From Trichopria drosophilae (taxonomy: Eukaryota; Arthropoda; Insecta; Hymenoptera; Diapriidae), in NCBI GenBank assembly GCA_030407085.1, contig CM059582.1, forward strand, positions 91,686,501 through 91,750,500: a DNA stretch of 64,000 bases. Direction: 5' to 3'. Below, piece by piece: positions 55,343-64,000 of the stretch. The number at the start of each line of letters is the position of its first letter. The first letter of the stretch is position 1. Both the position numbers and the translations under genes were made by a program. The notes beneath the pieces were generated by a model. It was not told where the DNA came from. It saw only the letters and a program-made list of their open reading frames with translations, and did not search any database.

Positions 55343-55671
55343 ATGATATTAAATTTATTTTCAATTTTTGATCCATCAACAAGAATAAATTTTTCATTAA
55401 ATTGAGTTAGAATAATTTATGTATTAATATTTTTACCAAATTTATTTTGATTAATATCATCACGATATAATATATTTATTTTAATAATTATAAAATTTTT
55501 ATTTAATGAATTTAAAGTTTTAATAATAAAAAAAATAAATTATATAAATTTATTTATATATATTTCATTATTTTTTATAATTTTATTAAATAATTTTATA
55601 TGAATATTTCCATATATTTTTACATCAAGGAGACAAATATTAATATCTTTAAGGTATTCATTATCATTATG

Positions 55672-55707
<36 letters not shown>

Positions 55708-55977
55708 TGGTTGAATTAAAAATACAAATTATATATTTATTCATTTAATACCAATTGGTACACCAAATATTTTAATACCATTTCTAGTTATAATTGAATC
55801 AATTAGAAATATTATTCGTCCAGTAACATTAAGAATTCGATTAACAGCAAATATTATTTCAGGTCATTTATTAATAACATTAATTAGAATAAATGCAAAT
55901 AATTTATTAATATATATATATATTATTATTAATATTAATAATTCAATCATAATTTACTATTTACTATTTATTATTAA
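55343..55977 (+). pseudogene. atp6: NUMT atp6, 5' part
   Basis: ATG at 55343, then 'MLNLFSIFDPSTSMNFSLNW', 'HLMPIGTPNMLMPFLVMIE', '[20 protein letters not shown]'. (AT)n expansions at about 55674-55700. Interrupted by a LINE at 55978; the end is at 57611-57703. Confidence 0.9.
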
Positions 55978-57610
55978 CGGGCGGATTCGCCCTTGAAATA
56001 TACATAAATTATTGAGACCTAACAACTATACATCGAGATAAGATACACAAGAAACAAACAATAGCGCATACAAACTACGTTTTTAATGAATGACTCGCAG
56101 TGGCGATTCTTCACGCATTATACGCAGCCAAAATGGCTCTGCTACACTCAGAAATAAAAGATTTTGATGAAAGACGATTAACAAGAGTGGCTGGTAAAGT
56201 ATTCCAAGATCTCCTCAGTCGGTTCACAGGGGCATGAAATGAATAATTTGACCTGCAAGTGTTCTCACATAATGTTCTACATATTCTATAAGTACGTATA
56301 GGTGTACGAGAAGGGAACAGTTTAGAGACATCAGGCGATTTAGTAGATCCCACTACAATTTTATATACCGTCAAAATATCTATATATTTATGAAGCGAAT
56401 GAATTGTCAGAAGCTGAAATAATGTTGAAATACCAGAAAAATCATGTGAAAAACGATGCATAGGGCTATTAGTTTTGCTCGAAAGATATCTTAAAAATTT
56501 TCTCTGAACAGACTCTAATATCGTAACATCGGATTTAGTGTGAGGGGACCAAATAGGAGCTGCATATGTTAAATGTGGGAGAACTAGTGACTTATAGAGA
56601 TTAATAATTGCAGATGTATCAGAAAATTTTTTTGTAGATCGCATTAAGAAACCAAGCTGCCTGAAAGCTTTGCCTGTAATCAATTTCAAGTGTCCAGAAT
56701 AAGAGCCATGATTGTCAAAAGTAACCCCAAGGTCTTTAATTGTTGCAACGCTTCCAAGGTCCTGACCCATAATAGCCTACTGGAAATCCATAGACGATCG
56801 TGACTTCGATAGATGCATGACCTTACACTTATTGATGTTTAATTGCAGGCCATTGAGATTACACCAAATTACTATATTTTCAAGATCACGTTGGATTTTG
56901 CTAGCGTCCATAGGCGATACAATTTTATTATATAATTTTAAATCATCCGCGTAAAGTAAAAACTTAGAAGATGTGATAACGTCTTGCACATCGTTGATAA
57001 ACAAATTAAAAAGTAGCGGACCCAAGTGGGACCCTTGGGGTACACCAGATGAAACATTAAAAAAGTGAGATGTATAACCTTTAATACGTACAGCTTGTGA
57101 TCGACCAGTGAGATAGGAGTGTAGCCAATCAAGTAAAGTCCCACAAAAACCGGCTAATCCCAATTTATTCACTAATATACCGTGATCAACCGAATCGAAC
57201 GCTTTCGAGAAATCTAAAAAAACTGCATCAACTTCAGTCGATTCATCAAACGCCTCAACCATGAATGAATTAAAAACTAATAAATTGGTTATCACAGATC
57301 TACCCTGTATAAAACCGTTTTTTGGCGTTAATCAATTGGATTAATTCTGATGTATACCACCGCGGACGAGTAATATTGGAAAAAGATTTCTGTGAAATGT
57401 GATTATGTATAACATCAGTTAAAGCAGAATTAAACGTAGACGCCATATTATTTACATCCGGACACGACAAAATTTCACGCCAATTAACATTGAACAAAAT
57501 ATAATTTAAAACATTGTAATTTGCATTAAAAAAAATCAAAAGTCTTATTATTGAAAGATAATGATGACGGCATTGTCATATTAAGACTGCATACACTAGT
57601 AACATGATGC
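55978..57610 (-). mobile_element. LINE copy in atp6, TSD ATTATTAA, internal deletion
   Basis: ATTATTAA at 55970-55977 and 57611-57618 is the TSD. On the minus strand it has a pre-RT linker (57300-57539), RT with catalytic YADD (56777-57295) and the C-terminal region (56111-56770). The endonuclease and part of the RT fingers are missing. The 3' end at the left contains a small hairpin, GGGCG / CGCCC (55979-55992). Confidence 0.88.
56111..57295 (-). pseudogene. LINE reverse transcriptase fragment
   Basis: RT blocks 'DAVFLDFSKAFDSVDHGIL', 'GVPQGSHLGPLLFNLFIND' and 'FLLYADDLKLYN' lie in the first frame. A second frame, shifted near 56773, holds 'IKDLGVTFD', 'YKSLVLPHLTYAAPIW' and the ending 'SWNTLPATLVNRLS'. 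The pattern fits the Jockey/CR1 group. One frameshift and the upstream deletion make it inactive. Confidence 0.87.
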
Positions 57611-57703
57611 ATTATTAATAATTTTAGAATTATCAGTTTCAATTATTCAATCATATGTATTTTCAATTTTAAATATTTTATATTTATCAGAAACAAATTA
57701 ATT
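57611..57703 (+). pseudogene. atp6: NUMT atp6, 3' end
   Basis: 'LELSVSIIQSYVFSILNILY' and then 'LSETN' and stop; the conserved C-terminus of ATP6. One base out of frame with the 5' part after removal of the LINE. Confidence 0.88.
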
Positions 57704-57704
57704 T

Positions 57705-58493
57705 ATGAAAAATCGTCCTTATCATTTAGTAACATATAGTCCATGACTATTAATAATATCATTTAGAATTTTTTTAATAATTTTAAGAATTATTAATATA
57801 TTTAAATTTTTTTCATTTAATTTAATTTTATTATTTTTTTTTATAACATTAATATTTTTTATTCAATGAATTCATGATATTTATCGAGAAAGAATTTTTC
57901 AAGGTAATCATACAATTAAAGTTTTAAAGGGATTAAAATAAGGAATAATATTATTTATTATTTCAGAAATTTTTTTTTTATTTCATTTTTTTGATCATTT
58001 TTTCATAGATATTTATGTCCAAATATTGAAATTGGTATAATATGACCACCTACAGGAATAAATATTTTTAATCCAATAATATTACCATTATTAAATTCAA
58101 TTATTTTATTATCTTCAGGAATAATATTAACTTATTCACATTTTTTATTAATTAATAATAATAAAATAATAATTTTTTATTTATTAATTACAATTTTATT
58201 AGGATTTTTTTATTATTCAATATTATGAATATAATGAATCAAGATTTTCAATTTGTGATTCAATTTATGGATCAACATTTTATATAATAACTGGATTTCA
58301 TGGATTTCATGTAATAATTGGTATTTTTATATTAATAAATTCATTTTATATAATAAATAAAAAATATATTTCAAATTTTCATCATTTTAGATTTGAATTA
58401 AGAGCTTGATATTGACATTTTGTTGATGTTGTTTGATTATTTTTATTTATAATAATTTATTATTTACCATATTATTTATATAATATAAATTAG
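57705..58493 (+). pseudogene. cox3: NUMT cox3
   Basis: ATG at 57705: 'MKNRPYHLVTYSPWLLMSF', 'QGNHTIKVLKGLK', 'MWPPTGMNIFNPMMLPLLN', '[15 protein letters not shown]', 'SAWYWHFVDVVWLFLF'. A TAA replaces a Trp codon at about 57941, and there is a frameshift near 58220, so it is not intact even in the mitochondrial code. Confidence 0.93.
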
Positions 58494-58535
58494 TATATTT
58501 ATTTTCCAAATAAAAAGTTTTATTTATAAATATAA
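58480..58535 (+). tRNA. trnG: NUMT copy of mitochondrial trnG
   Basis: Anticodon TCC at 58505-58507 in 'atttTCCaaat', between cox3 and nad3 as in other insects. Confidence 0.6.
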
Positions 58536-58538
58536 ATA

Positions 58539-58705
58539 ATTATAATTTTATTAATAATTTTTGTATTTATTATATTTATTATATATTTATTAAATTTTAT
58601 TTTAATAAAAAAAAATAAAATTTATGAAAAAATATTATCATTTGAATGTGGATTTGATTTATTTAGAATTCAACGAATACCATTTTCTTTACAATTTTTT
58701 TTTTT
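58539..58705 (+). pseudogene. nad3: NUMT nad3, truncated by a LINE
   Basis: 'KMLSFECGFDLFSIQRMPFS' is the signature of ND3. It is cut after 'LQFFF' by the (ATT)n tail of the LINE; the rest of nad3 is not found on the other side. Confidence 0.88.
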
Positions 58706-59073
58706 ATTATTATTATTATTATTCGACTTTATTGACAGTAAAAGAGAGGGATACAACACTATCTCAGCACTGGCAAAAGGCGAGCCACAGCGACGCTGTT
58801 TTACAGACTGACCTGAACGCATAATATTAAAACATAAAATTACAATTAAAAAGAGAGGGGGGAAAATACAATCTTAAAGTTAAAAAAAATTACATTACAA
58901 GAATAAAAACCGTACCCGTACACAATAAAGTAATACAAAGAATAAATTACGACGTAGAAAATACAAAATGGATTTATAAATTAAATAAGTAGAAAATTAA
59001 ATGAATGAATGACCTCATAAACAAATGAATTGAAAAAATTGATACTTCATTAAATGATCTTGGTGAAGGACGC

Positions 59074-61269
59074 TTAAATTTGACAACTGGACGACTGATA
59101 GTGCTGCCTCACTTTATGAATAAATTGATTAGACGAATACACAAATTTACGAATTGCTAACGGTAGCTTATTAAAAATTTTCGCCGTAAAGTATGAAAAC
59201 GCGCCATTGTATTTAGCAGACGAGTGAGTTGGATAGCAAAGCGTGCAGGAGATAGCACTTCTGCGGTTAGACGAGTTACTGCCCAACATACACAGACTCG
59301 AGTGTAGATACTCAGGCGTTTGAAGGACTAATACCCGAGATAGCAGATTTAAAATTCTTAAGTCCATTCTATCATGCATTTTTAATTGTCGTGATTTCAA
59401 AAAAGCAGGTGAAATATGGTCGAATTTCTTTATGAGGTATGAAAAGCGAATACAGGCATTTTGGACTGCTTGGATTCTTATCCAGTTTTTTTGCGATACA
59501 CATGGCCCAAAGACCGAAATACAATACAATAAATGTGGCAATACAAGTGATTCGCAAAGCATTAATTTCGTATCATTGGATAGTTCTCGCCTCAAAGGAT
59601 ATAGCTGGCGCAATCGGGTATACGCAATTCTTACCTTTTTCGAAATGTGTGAGGTAAAGGACCAGTTGCAGTCAACAGTGACGCCTAGATTCCTCGCCTC
59701 ATTGACTATTGGGATAATGTCGCCTTTTAATGTAATTCTAATGTGGTCATTGTTGATTTTTGAGAGCTGATTCTTGCTTCCTACTAGCAGGATCTTTGAT
59801 TTATTGGGATTAATAAACAAGGCATTATCATTAGCCCAATTTTCAATTTTAATAAGATCTAAATTAAATAGGCTAGTCGCACGTAATATATCATGAGGTT
59901 GAGCAGGCATAATAATTTGCGTGTCATCAGCATACGTTTTGATATTAACATTCTGGCAGCACTCATAAATGTCAATAGTAAAAATTATAAATAGGAGCGA
60001 ACTTAATTTAGCGCCTTGAGGAACTCCACATGATAGAGATTTGCTCGCAGAGGTCAAAACTGAATTGCCCAAACGAATAGTTACAGCCTGTGTCCTATTT
60101 GTAAGATAAGATCGAATTAAATTACACGCATTTGCTGAGACTCCATAAAAACATAATTTGGCAATTAGCAAATCATGATTTATGGTGTCAAAGGCGCGAG
60201 AAAAGTCAAGTAGGCCTAAAAACGTGATCAGATTATGATCCCAGTTGGCAAGAACCTCTTCCGAGACATTTAAGAGCGCTGTCTCACAACCGAAATGACA
60301 TCTGAAACCTGATTGAAATTTTGGAAAAAGTTTAAAAGTGTTAAAATGTTGTAACATTTGCTCATAGCAGACTTCTTCAAAAATTTTGGAGAACAGAGGG
60401 AGGCGGCTTATCTGTCGCAAATCTGCCGGTGACAGCGGTTTCACAGTTTTTAGAATGGGACGAACAGAGGCATGTTTCCAAATGTCGGGAAAGGTTCCAG
60501 AGGAAATGATGTAATTGATAACATGTCGGAGTTCTGGTAAGCAATATTTATGTATCCTTAGGAACATTTCTCCAGTTATGCCATCATAACCAGCTCCAGT
60601 ACTATTAATTTTGGATATTACCTCATTCAATTTTTGCATAGATATTTCAGAGAAAGAAAAATTGTAGTTCAGCGGTATTTTATCAGTACGGGAGGTTAGA
60701 AAATAGGAGCTGAGAGTAGGTTTAGGAGAAATTTGGGGGCAATATGCGAAATGTTCATTTAAAATTTCGGGATCAGATAGAGAATGAGGAAGGTCATGAT
60801 TAACAGATGAAGCGATACCTAGATACCTCGCCGATGACCAGAATTTCTTCTGTGGGAGTTTGCCCAACTCATTTAGGTATGCAGTTCGTTCTCTTCTGAT
60901 TGCAGCCGTTGCATAATTTCGAAGAGTTCTGTAGTAGGTTATATCTGATGGATGCTTAGTTTTTCTCATTTTTGTTTGAGCAGCGTTTCGTTTTTTTATA
61001 AGCGTCCGAATTGGGTCAGTGATCCATGGTGCGTGTGGTTTTGTTACCCGAATTGTTCTTAAAGGCGCAAACGTATCAAATAAATCAGTTGTAGACTTAT
61101 TTAAGAATATAACTTTGTCATTAATATTCTCAAAGTTTACAATTTCCCCCCAAGGGTAAGAGCATGCAGCTCGTGTGAAGTTAATTTCATTAAAATTTTT
61201 AAAATCGCGTACATTTATAAATCTTATTTTGTGCGAGGGTCTGGGGCACTTAATGCTGCAACCAATCAA
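59074..61269 (-). pseudogene. LINE reverse transcriptase, long frame
   Basis: 731 residues without interruption. RT blocks: 'VISKINSTGAGYDGITGEMF', 'SPADLRQISRLPLFSKIFE', 'FQSGFRCHFGCETALL', 'GLLDFSRAFDTINHDLL', 'CGVPQGAKLSSLLFIIFT' and catalytic 'IKTYADDTQIIMP', then the thumb and a C-terminal region ending near 'VRQHYQSSSCQI'. The frame is complete from the linker to the C-terminus. Only a frameshift at about 61270-61320 separates it from the endonuclease. Confidence 0.9.
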
Positions 61270-61319
61270 AAAATGATCAGCGACATACGATGAATCACAT
61301 GTAAAAAAACTACAGAGAT

Positions 61320-62060
61320 TTACATTGAGGTAACCATAATAACGTCGATTAATGAGGCGGTTGTAGATGTGATTCTAGTTGGCTTTTTTATAATTTGCGT
61401 AAGCCCAGAAAGCTCCATCATTTCAGTTAGCTTCACGACATCAGATTTGAGTGGTGCGAGCATATTGATATTTAAATCACCGATAACAATCACTTGATCA
61501 GTGATCGTGGATAAAGAATTAAAAGAGCTGTGCAAGTTGTCGAGACATTTGAGGGAAATATGGGGCGGCCTATACACAACTCCGACTGCAATTTTATTAT
61601 TATGAAATTGAAATATGCACCACAGTTGTTCAAGACCAAATTCGTCAGGAAATGAGGCGAGCTGTGAGCAATGAAAATAATTTTTATAATAAACCGCGAC
61701 TCCGCCACCGCGCGCTCTCACTCGATCTGATCGCAAAATTGAATAACCAGGAATATAAATGTCAGAATCAGAAATATTATTATTCAACCAGGTTTCAGTT
61801 ACGCAAAATATGTCATAATCATTTAATAACAAAATCTCTTTCATCTGCGCGAAATGTAAAGTCAGAGAACGAACATTAATATGTACAATGGACAATTCAT
61901 TGGAACATTTAGACGACGAATAACCTAGCGATGTGGGCGAATCACGTAAAGAATCATGTTGGGTGTGTGTCCGAGATGTGAGTGATTGATCAGAGATTCT
62001 TGATGGTGTAGATGACGAATCGAATTGAATATTTGCATTAAAAGAATTAGTGCCGATCAA
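61320..62060 (-). pseudogene. LINE endonuclease domain
   Basis: 246 residues. After a Ser/Thr-rich start, the APE-type endonuclease: 'IVHINVRSLTLHFAQMKEIL', 'DIFCVTETWLN', 'RARGGGVAVYYKNYF', 'GVVYRPPHIS', 'VIGDLNINMLAP' and 'TSTTASLIDVIMV'. The catalytic Glu and the D-x-N motif are present; the last His-containing motif lies in the frameshifted gap. Confidence 0.88.
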
Positions 62061-62085
62061 AGAGCAGATATATATATATATATAT

Positions 62086-62561
62086 GAATCAAAATTTATA
62101 AATTATTCAATAATTATTTTATCAATTTTATCAATTTTAGGAGGTAGAATATTAAATTTATTTTTATTTAATTCAATTGAATATATTTACTCAACAAAAT
62201 TTATAAAAAAATTAATTATAATTATTTGTTCAATAGGAATTATTTTTAGACAAATTTTATATAAAATTAAATTAAATTCAAATTTATTTTTTATATTTTT
62301 TAATAAAATATGATTATTTAATATTTATATTAATTTAAATACATTTAATTATTTAAATGTAAGAAAAATAATAATTTAATAAATGATAAAGGATGAATCT
62401 AATATATTGAAATTTATATAATATATTATTTATTTAATTATAATTTATTAATTAAATTAATTAATAATGAATTTTTTAAGTTATTAATATTTTTAATATA
62501 TTTAATTATTATAATAATTTTATTAATTTATTTAAATAGTTTAATTAAAAATTTAATATAA
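62086..62561 (+). pseudogene. nad5: NUMT nad5, C-terminal fragment in unexpected orientation
   Basis: In the mitochondrial code: 'SILGGSMLNLFLFNSIEYIY', 'MICSIGIIFSQILYKI', and after breaks near 62375-62400 'NDKGW' and a hydrophobic end. This is the C-terminus of ND5. In the ancestral insect order nad5 lies opposite to cox1-nad3, but here it is on the same strand. It has stop codons near 62379 and 62399. Confidence 0.8.
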
Positions 62562-64000
62562 GTAGTATAAGTAGTAGTAGTAGTATAAGTTTATTAACCC
62601 GTATTTGAAATATAAAGAAATTTCTTGAGGGTAGAGTGCACAGTTGCTCAATATATACAGAAACAGGTACGCTACATTCACGCTTCCGGTACGATACACA
62701 TAAAAAGAGAAAACAAAATACAATAAAGAAGTAAATATATATATATGTATGTAAACACGCTCTTAATTTCTAACGGAACGCACTATACAGTTATCGGCAT
62801 ATAACGACAGGGACACAAAACTAGGCACTTTAATAAAGACCGAACGAAGCATTGTACATTTCATTAACGCGATATCTACATTTGTGTCGCCAAACAACAT
62901 TACATTAACATACAACTCTTACATATACCGATAATGACTTTGAACCTTTATAGAATACGGATAAAAGATACAGCTCATAAAACACGACTTTTCTTTCATA
63001 AACAACACTTTCAATGTTCGCTGATACCATATAAAACTTTTTTACAGATATAAAATTATTTTGCTTTAAACGCACTGCCCGGCAGCAACCGCAAATTCGC
63101 AGGCCAACCTAGAAGTCCATTACAAATTGTCTCCTGGCAAAGCACGCGCTGACGAAACCAAAAAGGACCTTCAGCGCACGAGGGTCTGCAGAATGGATCA
63201 GAGCGGCCATTACATTCTCGTCGGAACAGTTGATCATTATGCTGTTACGACGGAGTCTAGATCTTGAGGGGGCAGAAAGGGGACAGTCCCACAGGATGTG
63301 AGTTAATGTCTCCCTTTCACCCGTATTGCATATCGAACACGGCTCATTCGGGTTGTAGGCGTAGTGAGTACTACCGACGCAGAGCGAACGCGAGAATATA
63401 GTGGCCGTTCTCATCTGTATTTTTAGGCGCAAATGGGAAAGCTGGCAGCGTTCAGGAGCCAGAGTAGCCAGTCCGTCGGAATATTGCCTAAATATTGGGA
63501 ACTGGATCGATTCCGATAAGAAATAGCGCTGAAGGTCGCGGTTACGCTGAAGAATGGCAAAGGTTTCGCAGGTTGACGTTATACTAGACTCCCAGTTAGT
63601 TGCCGAGAAATCCTCCCATAGACCATCACAGCTCGGCAAGCCGAGGACCGACCTCAGCTGCACAAGCCAGTTCATTACCATATCTGTCGTCCCACCAGAG
63701 CTGAGCTCATGCAGCCTGGCTAGCCCCGCGCGCGCCAAGCTATTTGTTGGTTGACGCAAATACTTTAGTACTAAATTTAACGCTCTACGCACTATTTCGA
63801 CGGATATTGGATAGAGCCCCAATTCCAGACGCAGAAGATAAGGCGGCGTCGATTTAGGGACCTTAAGCCATTTCTTAAAAAAGTCAACCTGTACCGATTC
63901 TAAAGAGTGAAGATGGCCGAGGGCCCAACAGGGAGCAGCATACAGCAGGGTAGATAATATGGAGGCCCCATAAAGCTTGAGGGCAGCACTGGTTGAATCA
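62562..64000 (-). mobile_element. LINE copy running off the right edge
   Basis: The 3' end is at the left with a CTA-type short repeat (plus strand 'agtagtagtagtag', 62565-62585). A ~500 bp 3' UTR follows and then the C-terminal part of ORF2. The element continues beyond the window. Confidence 0.8.
63109..63822 (-). pseudogene. LINE ORF2 C-terminal region with Cys-His knuckle
   Basis: 237 residues. It includes 'CSICNTGERETLTHILWDCP', a C-x2-C...H...C motif typical of the ORF2 end in R1/I/Jockey-type LINEs. No RT block is in the window, because the gene continues past 64000. Its frame seems to stop upstream near 63822, so at least one break exists. Confidence 0.75.

Larger units (their letters stand above)
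58706..62073 (-). mobile_element. LINE copy with (ATT)n tail, 5' truncated
   Basis: On the minus strand: endonuclease (61320-62060), RT (59074-61269), a ~340 bp 3' UTR and the 3' end 'ctgtcaataaagtcga' plus (ATT)n. Same family as the copy at 35513-38083. It lies between nad3 and an nad5 fragment that should not be adjacent in this orientation, so no simple TSD can be identified. Confidence 0.88.

Overview
The window looks like a transposon-dense, gene-poor stretch of insect nuclear DNA, most likely from a hymenopteran. I found no host protein-coding gene I would defend. Almost everything identifiable is a transposable element, usually broken and usually inserted into another, or is mitochondrial DNA now in the nucleus. 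The hymenopteran guess rests on the mitochondrial part: its gene order, tRNA-Asp before tRNA-Lys, trnM-trnI directly before nad2, and the invertebrate mitochondrial code.

Positions 1 to about 4980 hold a 43-49 bp tandem repeat, a solo LTR (879-2315, TSD CCCT) carrying its own insertion with a 13 bp TSD, featureless sequence, and an inverted pair of repeat dimers (4460-4937).

Positions 4981-28894 are best read as one old env-bearing Ty3/gypsy (errantivirus-like) element on the minus strand, cut in two. Its LTR, env, integrase C-terminus and an OTU-protease-like segment lie at 4981-9711; its RNase H, RT, protease and gag lie at 25444-28894. Between them is a decayed BEL/Pao-like provirus (9717-25231) with two LTRs and a 5 bp TSD, ACTTC. 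The left BEL LTR contains a 3.7 kb Tc1/mariner element with an intact 354-residue transposase. The BEL interior contains a LINE, and that LINE contains a Kolobok-like DNA transposon with TTAA ends and an intact 582-residue transposase.

Positions about 29340-62561 start with a tRNA-derived SINE and then hold a nuclear mitochondrial insertion (NUMT). Order along the plus strand: control-region-like AT-rich tandem repeats, trnM, trnI, nad2, trnW, trnC, cox1, cox2, trnD, trnK, atp8, atp6, cox3, trnG, nad3, then the end of nad5. The roughly 7 kb of mitochondrial DNA is split by LINEs (30186-34932, 35513-38083, 55978-57610, 58706-62073), a truncated Tc1/mariner copy, a Ty3/gypsy element (40550-51210) and a solo LTR (52172-53596). 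Two of these have clear TSDs made of mitochondrial sequence, which shows the mitochondrial DNA was already nuclear when they arrived. A further LINE runs off the right edge.

The strongest candidate for something new is the 1425 bp solo LTR inside cox1. It has a TATA box, a poly(A) signal and, between them, nine small hairpins with one shared design: an apical stem ACGTG/CACGT, a four-base loop, a bulged G, and a lower stem that differs between copies while staying self-complementary. Other unusual points are the OTU-like module in pol, a spliced-looking arginine-rich 3' ORF in the gypsy element, a local inversion in the cox2 copy, and the oversized repeat-filled Tc1/mariner element.
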